Shown here one piece after another: positions 37,030-48,362 of a stretch of 64,000 bases of DNA (positions are counted from its first letter, which is position 1; each line of letters opens with the position of its first letter). The stretch is from the NCBI GenBank assembly GCA_030760725.1, contig JASWHV010000019.1, forward strand, positions 30,755,944-30,819,943, read 5' to 3'. Source of the DNA: Neostapfia colusana (Eukaryota; Streptophyta; Magnoliopsida; Poales; Poaceae). Under the pieces are notes generated by a model. That model was not told the DNA's origin, did not search any database, and was given only the letters and a program-made list of their open reading frames with translations. The translations under genes were made by a program, and so were the position numbers.

Positions 37030-38565
37030 ACTGCACAAAGATAATTTTTGAGGGGAGTCAAAACATGATCTCAGCAGTATGTGAAAGTATGTAAAACATG
37101 AACATGCTAAAACTTTATGAAAGCATAACAAAATTTCATGTTTACACATCTTTCTAAAGCCAACATATCCAGTCCCTCATTCGGTACAAAACAGACCTTT
37201 CAGTACTTAACCCAGAATTTGACCAGTTACTAGCATTTTCATAACTCAAGTTGAATACCAAAGTTAAAGTTAACTTCAGTATACTTTCAACGAGTGCTCA
37301 CATGCCCCTAGATCATTTCTGGAACAAAAGTTAGGATTGTTCAAAGTTGACAGAATTTCTGGCTAAAATTTGCCAGCACCTCCTTTGTATGTGGCTGTTT
37401 TCATCACAGTTTTACATACAACTGGGGTACAATTCTGAACAAACTATGAACTACAAAATCGTTGCAAATTTCCTAACCTTTCCAACGGTGTATCATATGA
37501 CCCTTAGAAATTTTTCTACAGACTGTGACGGCTAATTTACAGCAACATCCAGAGAAGTCTGCAGCTGCTCTGTTTTCTGAACAGTTTGCATTCATCTGGA
37601 CGTTCAACCAAGTTGGTGTCGGATTTGGCTCTGGAGTTCTACAGAAAAGTTGTAGAGCACTTAATAAACTTTCCAGAACCGTATCAAACACCTCCATTGG
37701 GTCAAACTAATCAGAGTTACGCTCTATTAAAGTTCGGCAAAACTTCTGCCAGAATCGAGCACTCTGTTTTTGAGATCAAAAGAAGCCTAGTAATTCTCTT
37801 CTTTGAAACTTAGTTCAAATGAAGAGTTCAGTAACTAATATGTGCTTTATCACATACATTTTTAGTTTGAAAGTTAGTCATGAATGATTTCTTCATAGGT
37901 AAGAATACTATCCAGTGTAGTACAGTGACGATGCACAGTAAGACATATGACGGTACTACGTTGCCTCACTAAAGAAAACCTAACCGGATTACACCGGCAT
38001 ACACGTATCATTAGGTGGCACTAAAACGGTCACTCGCAAACGTGTTCTACACGCACTAAGGTTTTTCATGGTTAGCACCTACATAAGCCACACTCAATCA
38101 TCAGGTCCGGCTGCACACCGAACCCGGTATCCATAACAGTTTGTACACCCGGCCGTCATCACTCGCCCAGGTGTTCTCAAGCCAAACACGCCTTGAGCTA
38201 CGTGTTCACGTTACTGAGCACGTGACGGGGTCTCCCAAATTGCACCACGCACGCCAGGAAAGACGTTGCTCGAATACCCCAAACGACATGAAGAGTCGTA
38301 GAGGATACTAAAGCGGGTCGGGTTACCTGCCACCCGTGGGGCTCCACCCTTCAGCTTGTGCGCAATGGTGGACAGCGCATACGTGTACCCCCCAAGACAT
38401 AAACCGTCCCGAGATGCACGATTTTTCCGACATAACAAATAAGTTAGCTTGCCACCTTCATTATATGCTAATAGTAGTCCTTATGTGGGCCTAGTACCGT
38501 TATCTCACCGTATCCTAAGTTTTTGACATAATATGATGCTCAATCCGTGCTCTGTTCCCAACGCA
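37030..38565 (-). other. 5' leader of element A
   Basis: About 1.5 kb without a credible ORF. 37920-38560 is strongly similar to the leader of element B (2950-3560), while 37150-37860 is weakly similar to 2150-2940. No counterpart of B's accessory ORF is present. Confidence 0.7.
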
Positions 38566-38598
38566 GCTCTGATACCATGTGTAACAGCTCTGATACCA
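38566..38598 (-). other. duplicated primer-binding site spanning the LTR edge, element A
   Basis: GCTCTGATACCA (complement of the initiator-tRNA-Met primer site) occurs twice, at 38566-38577 and 38587-38598, 21 bp apart. The first lies in the leader two bases from the LTR and is the normal site. The second lies inside the LTR, eight bases from its edge. In element B the equivalent of the second copy is outside the LTR. Confidence 0.85.
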
Positions 38599-41500
38599 CG
38601 CTGAGATGGCCCCACGGGACCTCGTTGGGTGGTGCCGTGTTATGCGGCACCCAACAGCACACGGGTCGATGAACGCACATCATATTACATAAATAGTTTA
38701 GCAGAAGCGTACAAGATTGTTTTACAAATAAGTATATCAGAGTAAACTACAGCGGAAGACTATCACTCTCACGACTCATATCTAAACTAGCAACAAAGAA
38801 ACGGTCCAGCCCGCGGACGTTTCTTACTAGCAACACGAAGACATGCAGCGGCGAGGATGCTCTTAGAGTAAGCACTCGGAGGTTCCCGAGTCTCATCGGC
38901 ACCCCTTCTCATAATCAGCGAGTCAATTACCTGCAAAACAACTCGGATAGCATCCGTGAGCATAACGCTCAGCAAGACTTAACCGTCACCCTAAACATGA
39001 AACTATAAGTGAGGTTATGAACCTAACATAGGATGGCATAAGCATAATTAACTCGCCTAAAAGTGAATCCTTACTTTCAGGTATTAATTGCAGCATTTTA
39101 AGTAACCCTGGGCACGCTACATCGGGAGTCCACAATCAAACAAGAAACGCTTTCCCCCGATGTAAATTACTCATTGCATAAAAGAATCGAGTTTGCACTA
39201 GCCTATTCATCGAGATCCAATACAACACTAGTATAATACTTCACATCAATATGATTAGTTCCTTTCTGATGCAAGTTCTTACTACGTCACGACTGTGAGA
39301 ACAAGTATGCTCGGTCCATTCCGCGAGCGACGGTGATTCGAATCAATAACACCCGGACTACACGACACGTACGCCCGTACTCGACGTTGCCTACAACAAC
39401 CATCACTGACGTCGTACATGGCAGCCTTTCCCCCGTTTCACCCCCACTGAATCGATCAAGTCACCCCGTACAGTAGCTACTCTCATGGTGCACCTTCCGA
39501 CGTGAGATGTCATGAGAATATTCCCCACATACTGCACACCGGCCGTCCGCCTGAGGCGACCCGAAAAGTCCCAACGACAGCTTCCCGAGGTACATCGGTT
39601 TACTGGGTCCCATATAGCCAGCATGAGTCCGGTACACAACTCAAACTTGTTCAACAGGGCCGCATACGGATCGGTCCTTGACCGACACGGACAGGTCTAC
39701 AGCACCCAGGCCCCTATGTCCTGCTGCTCCTACAACCTTCCGGTCTCAATTTTAACTTGCTAATTCAATTACGAACCAATCCCGTATGCCCCTGTTGTTC
39801 CTAAATCTGCGAGTAGAATCTCACCACTCGACTTCTACCGAACCGTACTTAAGCATGGCAGTTCTACACGGTGAAAGACACCTACCCAATACTCCATGGG
39901 TCATTTGGCTATGCAAGAGGAGTATCAATCACTAGACCTAATGCACAGTTCATATCTTGACCGAAAGTGAGTACAAAATAAAAACATAACAGCTGTTAAA
40001 TGCAAACCGGAGCTTGCCTGTTTTGCAGGGTAGTCGTATATAAGCAGTTAGTATCCTTGCAGATCCACCCTTGACTCTCCGGAGCTTGATCCACTTCGAT
40101 GAATCACTCCTTTGAGTCCCCTTTCTTGTGGTTCCTATTGAGATGCATATGCACATATTTTATAGAATGTAATGGAAAGAAGTTATAGAATTACTTTCTT
40201 AAGAACAGAGGTTGTGTGGAAAAGCCAAGCATGGCTTGGTTTGCCTCTGTTGTGCTAAGAACAGAATTAAACTAATTTGACCTTAAGGCCCTTAGCTATA
40301 CACTAACCCTTTTCTCTAATGAACATAATAGATAAGCTGAAAAGATTTGAGTGCAACTGAAGAACAAGAACTCCAATGGCCTCAAAACTTTTACAGCAGG
40401 TTCTATACTACCTTAGGATTTAGCTTGCCAAATTGCAGCTAATGTGGAGTCATATTGTGTCCTCCATAATTCTCACAATATCTCTTATGTATTTTTCCCT
40501 TATACATAAGTATGGAGAATAAGGACAGGGAGTGCCAGGACTTATCTTGGGCTGATAATTTACATGTGAGTTCTTGATCACATGAGAGTCATCTGGTCCA
40601 AAATTCAGCCCTTTTACTTGGGTAGTTCTCCCAGAACAATTCTTTAAGCATTTGTACTCAATAGAATTAATTCTGTAGTAATGTGCATTTTCATGCCCAA
40701 CTAAGTGAACTAAAATTCCAAGTATGTCCCAGAGAGCTTGCCTAAATTTTCCTATGATTTTTGGAGCTATGGATTGCTCAGAACAGATTTTTGAAGTGGG
40801 AAACATTTTCTGAAAATGTTTCTGGACTCTTTTGAACACAGTAGTTTGCATTTAGCAAATTCCTACACAAATAATCTTCAAATGAGCTGAAAATTTGCTA
40901 GTAGGTCAATAATATGCTAAAGAATATTCTGGCAAAATTTGGGTATTTTTGGATAACCCAAACTCCTTCAATAATTCTTTTTCAGAAAACCTTCAAATAA
41001 TTTTCCAGAATATAATATTGACTTTCATAGAAATCTGGGTTCATATTTGGATAGAACTCAGAGAGATGAATCCAACCCAATTGGAATCACTCAAATTGGA
41101 GTTTTCCACAGGGAGATATGAATTTCTAAAGATTGAGCTAAGTCTGGAATTATTTTTCTATTGAAAATCCCACTGGGCCCGCTTATTTGAATTCCAACCA
41201 ATCAGAACTGGGCCACACCGGGGCCACGGGGTTTTTCGCGCCAGCACACGGGATCCCGGCCACACCCGATCCCGGGTTTAAAATTTGAGCTGCTGACAGA
41301 CGGGGCCCACGCTTCGTCTTCTACCTCCGGCTTCCTCTCTCACGCCCACGCGCTCCCCCTCGCCGGAGTAACCGGAAGTTCGCCGGAACGGCCTTCCCGG
41401 CCACCCGCCGGAGCTACAACTCGCCGCCAGGGGGTTTAGGGCCTCGAGGAACAGGGCTGTGGGGTTTGCTAGGGCCGCCGACGACCGGAACATGGCCGGC

Positions 41501-42922
41501 GACGTGTAACTGCCTCTGTGGAAGTCCGGCAGCGTCGCCTGGGGTCTCCAGCCCTCAAAAGCTTGTGCCGACGAGCCCTACAGCACCAGCGCAGCTCTAG
41601 GAAGATCGGCACGACCTCAAAATGGCTCGGGAGCGGCTGTAAATAGGTTGTCGCCGTGCGACCGAATGGGTCCGCCATGAACACCTCTAGTCGAGCTCGA
41701 ATTCCATCGTGCTGAGGTGTTTTCATGCGCTGGATCCTAAAGGAGAAATGACCGCCGTCTAATCCAGCGTCCATGTGCCAAATTTGATGACTTAAGGAGG
41801 ATCAGAGGGCAAGAATTTGAAAGAGTCATACCGGAAGCTCGGAATGGGGTCGCTGGAGCAAAACTTCGAAATTCTCCGGCGATGCTTCACGGTATGGCCT
41901 GAGCTTGGGCTGAGAGCAGCACCGCACCCGTGCGCGTCCCTAGGTGTGATTGCTCGGCCGTGAAACCCGTTGTGGAGGGCTGTCCACGAGCGCCCGATCA
42001 CTTCCTCGGCTTAGGTCGCCGCGGCGGCGGTTGTTCTCGGGCACTGGAGGCCGCAGCTCACTGGCTTGCGGGTCAGGGAGGTGAAGGCCGAGCTCGCGGT
42101 GCTGTTTAGCAGGTCAGGGGAGGAAAGAGCGTGGTGGTTTCGCCGTTCTTCTGCTCGGACCGAGAGGCGGCGGGGAAGACGGTCGCTGGCCGTGCGCTCA
42201 CGAGGAGAGAAGAAGGGACGGCCTTTGCTTCGTCCAAGGGGGGTTTATCAGGTCGCAGAACCGCCTCTGGCGCTGTGTGTGGGGAAATGCAGCAGCTGGT
42301 GGCGCTGCCGAGCGCCCCCGTGGCTCCACGGTGGGAGCAGCTCTTGGCCCACGTGCTGCTCGACGATTTTCCCCACTGGGGCTGAGACTTAAGGTGCAAG
42401 GCTCCTCTTTTAGCTCTATGACATGTGGGTCCCACTCCACAGTTCCTCCCCAAATATCCTCTCAAGCTGATCCTCTTGATTCCCACAATTCTGAGTTTTA
42501 AAAATGGGGGTTAGAATTTGAATCCTTCCAATTCAGTTTGAATTTTCTTGCCAAATTTGAATTTGGTTGAAGTTTGCAAATTCTCCTCTTTAACTCCTTT
42601 TTGAGCCCCCTACAATTGAAAAGTTTGAGAGCAAACTTTTCCCTATAATCCCAACTATACGGTTGCATGTTTATTCAAAGTTTTTGCTCACCCTATGTGT
42701 GAACTTTGAATTTCAAATCTGAATTTTAAACTTACATGCAAAGAGGTATTTACTCCTTATTGGTTCAACACTTTAAATAAAAAGGTGAGCCTCATCATGG
42801 ATGATCATCCATGTATTACTTTGCATGAAGAAAGTTTTAGCAAGTCCCATTTTTCATGTCATTGTCACACATATGAACTCAAACCATAGTTTTTATTCAT
42901 ACACATTTTTGAGACTTTTACA
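38580..42922 (-). repeat. 5' LTR of element A
   Basis: 4343 bp, matching the 3' LTR with scattered, mostly transition-type differences (for example CCCGCGGACG at 38810 against CCCACGAACG). TGACATGTGGGTCCCAC is at 42419-42435. It is followed on the right by TGATC and copia integrase. Confidence 0.95.
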
Positions 42923-44079
42923 TGATCAAACGATTGATTTTTAAATTTGGTTTCATTATCACTTCTAATTGCTTTTAAAGATCCTGGGTGATCAATTGAT
43001 AATCTGAGAAATAACGTTCTAAAGTGACTAAAAGTTTCATTCTTAGATGCCATAAAATAAACGCAAGAGTATCTAGAATGGTCATCAACAATCCCAAGAA
43101 CATATCATTTAGCTCAGAAGGAATGAACACGTGAAGGTCCTACGGTGTCAAGGTGCAAAAGTTGACCCGGTTCAGTTGTCATGGTCATTGTGAGAGGAGC
43201 ATGTGAACCTGCAACCATCTTAGCATGTCTACAAGAAGAGCACACAATTTCTTTGTCCCCTTTAAGCTTAGGCAGCCCACGTATGCGATCAAGAGCACTA
43301 ACACGTGTGAGATGATCAAAGCCTACGTGACCAAGTCTACGATGCCAAAAATATAAGTCTTTTGAATCATTAGCAACTAGACATCTATGCTTAGAGGATG
43401 ACATATTAAAATCAGTTTTAAAAACTCTTCAAAACCGAGACATATTAAAAATGAGGTCACTATTTGAATCTACAACCTTGCAACAATTTTTAGTGAAAAT
43501 AATTTCCAGATTTTCATCTAGCAATTGTGAAATATAAAGCAAGTTGTAATTCAAATTTTTAACAAGTGCCACATCTTTTAAATTGTAGTGATTATTTACT
43601 CTAACCGAACCCTTAGCAAGTATAGGAGTTGAAGAATTATCGGCAAAAGTAACATTTTCTACATGTGACACAAAAGAGAGGGAGGAGAATCATTCTTTGT
43701 TACCGGTCATGTGCCGTGAGCATCCTAAATCCACAATCCAAATGTTCCCCTTCCTCAAGTGTGTAACGTATATAGAAGTACAATACATCGATGACTATAA
43801 TGCGGTTAGTCAAAAGGCATTTAGGAATCCAGTACTGAGTCCAGCAGAAGTAACACGCAAAGGCTGAGATAAAACAGCAGGTTTATGAGCCAAAGTTTGA
43901 GGATTTTTGTACCCAACTACTGACCTACGAGGTGTTACATGAGTAGCACTAAAAACAGTAGGTCCGGAAGCAAACTTTGCATGTTTCTGACTCATTACAG
44001 CAGGTTGCGTATTCCTAACATTTGGCTCAGCACATGCAACAGGTTTTGCACAGTTGTTATGTGATCTAGCAATCATTCT
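42923..44079 (-). pseudogene. pol: copia pol, 5' part: protease region and integrase N-terminal half
   Basis: Right of element A. Reading leftward, the protease-side segment includes SHVENVTFADNSSTPILAKG and LVKNLNYNLLYISQLLD. The integrase zinc finger follows (FWHRRLGHVGFDHL, then CSSCRHAKM). The core's first aspartate is in LLHLDTVGP and the second in SDNETKFKN, where related elements have SDNGTEFKN, so two neighbouring residues are changed. In-frame stops lie near 43810 and 43429. The frame then runs into the insertion site of A and resumes in the same phase at 28149. Confidence 0.85.
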
Positions 44080-46040
44080 TTACTTTTTCTGTTTCTTAGC
44101 TAGTCTATAACAAAAATCTATGACATGACCATCTCTACAACAGTAGGTACAATTAAATTTAACTTTGTGTTCATGTCTAGATGAGCAGATAACATGTTTA
44201 TTTGAAACCGAATGAGACAACACTCCGGCAGATTTAAAAACCACTTCTTTTTGTTTAGGAACTGTTTTAATCAAACCACTTCCTAATGACTTTACAATTT
44301 TAGGTGGATGTGCTTTAGCATGAGCATGGGAATCAAAACCTAAACTAGTTTTATCACTGCAAGATTTAGAAGAATTCAACAGCAAGTTCAGATTCTTACT
44401 TCCATTATAAAACCACTCTAGTGTCCTATTCATGTCATCAAGTTTCTTAGACAAGTCTAGGCATTTTTGACATGAAGTTTTTCCTTTTAGTTTGCAACTG
44501 GAACAATACTTAACTTCATGAGAACGTAAAGCATTGTTCAATATAGAAATTTCATTCATAGCATCTTATAGTTTCTTATTAAGAACATTACAAGTAGAAC
44601 AATGCAAATCAATTGTAGAACAACAAGCATCTTTCGAGTTTTTATCATTAAGTGCAGCAAGCTCTCTGTTCTTTTCAATCTCTAACTCAAGTTTATCAAG
44701 TGTGGAGCTATGTGCACTTATTAGAGAGGACAACTGTTCATATATTAAATCACATGAGGAACAAGAATCATCACTAGGAATCAATGATTTCAAACGATTA
44801 ATTTCAGATTCTAGTGACTCAATTTTAACAGCATTGTCCCTAAGCTTTTTGTCCTTTTTTCTTAACTATAACAGTGGCACAAGAAATAGCATCACACATT
44901 TTTTCGCAAGTAGGACATACCTCTTCATTGTCGCTGTTGTGTTCTGCCTCCTCCATACTTGAACTTGACTTGCCCGCCATGAAGCATAAGTTTGCCAAAT
45001 CATCTTCATCTTCATCACTTCCGATGTCCACGTCGCTCGAGCGAAGTTCTTGAAGTGCGGAAATTAAACTATTTACCAATTGGCATCCTATAAAACCCTT
45101 CTTCTTTTTCTTATCGTTTGCAGAGGAAGGCTTCGTCCTAGTTTGCTTTTCATCACAGGAAGTAGGACCTGAAAGGTTAGGGCAATCCGTATGAAAATGT
45201 CCTGTCTTACCATATTCGAAGCATCGTTGAGGTCCGGCACTTTCTCTCATTCTAGTTCTCACAGTTTGCAATGCTTTTGAGAATCGAGTAGAGATGAGTG
45301 CATGTTCTTCTACTGGAAACTCTTCAATCTATTCAAGGGTTAGAGAGGACAACAAAGAAAGTGTACCACAAGATGAAGATTGACTAGAGCGAGGCATATC
45401 ACGTTGTGAAACAAATGCAAGAGACTTGTTAGGGTTCTTACGTGATATTATGTCAATTTCATGAGTTTTTAACTTAGAATATGGCACATCTAATGTAAGT
45501 GTACTCATGACAGTATATTCACGAATAGATGTAACTTTCATCTCCCAAATTTACATGTCTAATGCACTTAGTAATTGCCTAGAATTTTCAGCATCTGGAA
45601 AATTAACGTTGACACTACGCAAGTTGCTGAGAATTTTATTGAAGCGAGCAAAGAGGTCATCGATTGACTCACCGGGTTGCATCTCGAAGTGCATGTATTA
45701 TTTCTTGAACATATCTTGTCTTACCTCCTTGATCGTGTTGGATCCTTCATGGTAGTCACAAAGTTCTTTCCACACATCGTATGCAGATCGGAGGTGTGCA
45801 ACACGGTCGAAGTCACTTTGAGTTAATCATTGTATGATCTAGTTCCGTGCTTTGTTGTTGTTGTTGTCGATATCTCTCATGATCGTAGCTGTGACTTGGT
45901 CGTTTGGCGGCACGTCATAAGGCTTGTACACCTTTTCCCATATTGCGAAGCCGTGCACCTGGATGAAAGCCTCCATACGTGCCCTCCAAACCTGAAAATC
46001 AATGCCACTGAACACACAAGATTTTGCGGAGTATTTCTCT
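44080..46040 (-). pseudogene. gag: copia gag with two CCHC knuckles
   Basis: The N-terminal UBN2-type Gag core is visible near 46020-45560 (FSGIDFQVWRARMEAFIQ, VWKELCDYHEGS, MQPGESIDDLFARF). The first knuckle reads CFEYGKTGHFHTDC, with tyrosine replacing the second zinc cysteine. An acidic segment (GSDEDEDD) follows, then a Cys-rich coiled-coil stretch and a second, intact knuckle CTYCCRDGHVIDFC near 44125. A one-base slip in an A-run near 44850 shifts the frame, and stops occur near 45329, 44566 and 44080. I could not identify a start codon with confidence. Confidence 0.82.
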
Positions 46041-46089
46041 ATGATGATTAGTCAAAACACGTCCAAATCACAAAGATTAGAGCACCGTG

Positions 46090-46101
46090 GCTCTGATACC
46101 A
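46090..46101 (-). other. primer-binding site (initiator tRNA-Met), copia
   Basis: Plus-strand GCTCTGATACCA, so TGGTATCAGAGC on the element strand. It lies about two bases from the LTR edge. Confidence 0.88.
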
Positions 46102-46103
46102 AT

Positions 46104-47809
46104 TTTAGGATCAAAGAGCATGTGAAAAGCTACCACAGGGGGGGCGTGAATGGTAGATTTAAACTTTTTAGCGGAAGCAACAAAAACCCCCTTGGCAGAA
46201 AATCAATCTGTTAAAGAAACCGTGTATGCGACTGATCTAAATGTGTTCAACCATGAAATAAGTGGTATATATTATATATAATCAGGTCATGAAGACACGA
46301 CAACAAGAATCACGGAAATCTGTCAAGAAAAACACAAGTTATTTTCGAAAGATCAAACGAGGGTCAATCTGTTCTACTCGAGTAAAAACCAGATCTGCAA
46401 CACTGAAAAGAAACTCGTATAGATCAAAAACTACAAATCCAATGACCGTAAAATTTTCACATAATCAAGTTGTTAAGACAATCCAAAAAGAATCACGTCA
46501 ATTGTATCTGTAAACTCGAGTTAAGATCAAAACACCGAAGCACTGTCGTGCTGTCCAGAAACTCGACGAGAAAGACTTGACAAAAACAAGTCGGACAAAC
46601 AAGGCACAAATGCTTCTCTAAATTACGAATTTTATTGATCAAAACATAATAGGAACAGCCCAAGGTCGTCTTGCCATGAGCTCTGGCCTCGCTTGCTTAT
46701 ATAACCAGCCCGGAGGCCAATCCAATTCAAACTAGGACTCTAATCCTACTCAGATTCTAAATCGAAACTTCCCATAACTGCTCAAGACTCTTCTATACGC
46801 AGATAGAAGCAATCCTAAGACTTCCAAACACCTTACGAACGCATCCTACATTCCTAAAACAACTCAACTTCGTGTCCCACACGAAATCCTATCATAACCA
46901 ACTCAAATCTTTCCATATTTGAGCCATAACCGACTCAGCCGTAGCCTGAGTCCATAATCCAGCAGGTTGGACTTTTCCTACAAATTCTTTACGTCCACAT
47001 CTCTTCATCACGCCATAGAACCATGTTGCCATGTCCATGCACTCCTTGCACACGTGCAAACACCTTCCAAAAACGTCCACAATATCTTCATATGCATTGT
47101 TCTTGATCCAAACATGCTGCGCGACCTCCCGATCAACTCAACCACAATTCCTCCCGAACTTGGTTGTTGAACCTCATCTTATCCCTAAGACTAGTTCAAT
47201 AGATCCCGTCACCAGCCATATCTTGAACTCAAACAACACCTGCACAAGAATAAACAACCAATACTTTTGAGCACAAGTCCACGACTTGACTCACGTTAGT
47301 TCCGAAAACCACAACACCTTACGTGGACACCTCACATAAGCATGTTGCAAACCATAGCAAAATGTTAACCACCGTAAACAGCCATAACACTTCAAAAACT
47401 TAGTAAAAGAATAATAATCAAACTTTCCATAGATGTAAAGCAAGTTCAAAACATTTGCATGGTAAAAACAGAACCATTGTGATTTAGCTCCGTACCTTGC
47501 CAAAGCTAACCAGACCTTGATCCAGAGGTTACCAAAGCTAGCAGAACCTAGTACCGGAACTTACCAATGCTAGTCGGACCTACCGCTGGAGCTAACCAAA
47601 CACATGTCGGACCTAGCCATAGCAAGTCGGACCTTACGTCGGATCTTGTCGGAGCTCGGACCTAGAGTAGGACCTTGACAAAAAGAGTGTTTTGGCGGAA
47701 TTTAAAACTTTTATCATCATAGCCAATGTATTCAGCACACATAGGTCTCACAGGAATTCATCGGGGTGGGGTTTGCACCCGGGAGCTGTCACGCGCTCGA
47801 CCGAAGAAG
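46104..47809 (-). repeat. 5' LTR of the copia element
   Basis: Pairs with 23522-25234 at roughly 95% identity by eye. The edge beside the primer site reads TTTAGGATC against TGTAGGATC in the other LTR, so the terminal CA of the element strand has probably mutated. It contains the TATA box and the degenerate repeat array (about 47485-47680). Confidence 0.87.
46696..46703 (-). promoter_or_regulatory. TATA box of copia 5' LTR
   Basis: Minus strand TATATAAG, the promoter position expected to drive the genomic RNA of this element. Identical to the copy in the 3' LTR. Confidence 0.65.
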
Positions 47810-48282
47810 GAAAAACAGAGTAGGTTGATGCACTGTGTAGCTGACATGTAGGTCCTACTCCCTCAAATTTCCATTTTACTTTTCACTGATCTTTTTTACC
47901 TAGCTACTCACAATTAAAGGCTATACTTCCACACCAAGTCATGGATTCAAATTTGGAATTTAAAAGAATTCAGTTTTGGTGTGGAATTTGAATTGCATTT
48001 GGATATTTGAATTTGAATTAGGATTTGAATCCCTCCTCCTCCATTGATTCAAATACATAGCAAACCAAGCCCAAATTAACTTAATTTTGACCGGGGTGCT
48101 ATTTCAAATGTGTGGAACACATTGGTGAAATCCAATTTGCAATTTGACAAAATTTTAGGAATATTCAGATTTGAATTTGCACTAGTGTCGCATTTGCATG
48201 GCTAATTGCAAAGGAGTTTAGAAATTTGAATTTCCCCCACATTTTTAGTGCTAAAACACCTGTGTAAGAATGGGATTTCACA
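47810..48282 (-). repeat. LTR of gypsy element F, U3 part right of the copia insertion
   Basis: Begins 'aacagagtaggttgatgcac' and contains TGACATGTAGGTCCTAC at 47842-47858, the position found near the U3 end of other LTRs here. It ends TTTCACA at 48282, directly before a polypurine tract. Its continuation is at 23521 and leftward. Confidence 0.75.
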
Positions 48283-48362
48283 CCCCCCCCTTAAAAGAAT
48301 CACATCCTTAGATTACAAAAGAAGAGACGGAAGTAAAAGATTACCGGATATAGGATGATATG
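48283..48362 (-). other. polypurine tract and last internal bases of element F
   Basis: On the minus strand CTTTTAAGGGGGGGG precedes the F LTR start TGTGAAATCC. About 65 bp of non-coding pol-distal sequence follow before element E's LTR begins. The rest of F is displaced beyond the right edge of the window. Confidence 0.75.

Larger units (their letters stand above)
28150..42922 (-). mobile_element. Ty3/gypsy element A (Tekay/Del chromovirus), near complete
   Basis: A 14.8 kb minus-strand element: 5' LTR 38580-42922, primer site, leader, gag-pol in one frame, polypurine tract and 3' LTR 28150-32491. The LTRs are 4343 and 4342 bp and differ at about 1-2% of positions by eye, making this the youngest insertion visible. 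It splits the integrase of the surrounding copia element. Flanks are TGATG (28145-28149) and TGATC (42923-42927), a 5-bp duplication with one mismatch. Element plus one duplication is 14778 bp, a multiple of three, so the copia frame is the same on both sides. The chromodomain and integrase type support Tekay/Del. Confidence 0.93.
23522..47809 (-). mobile_element. Ty1/copia element (SIRE/Opie-like), split by element A
   Basis: Minus-strand copia element with 1.7 kb LTRs at both ends, a tRNA-Met primer site, gag with two CCHC knuckles, and pol in the copia order protease, integrase, RT, RNase H. Without nested element A it is about 9.5 kb. The LTRs differ at roughly 5% of positions by eye, which is older than A. 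Edges are approximate: GGAAT before 23522 and GGAAA near 47810 are a possible imperfect target-site duplication. The SIRE-like label rests on element size, the double zinc knuckle and the Cys-rich coiled-coil segment of Gag. All frames are broken. Confidence 0.85.
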
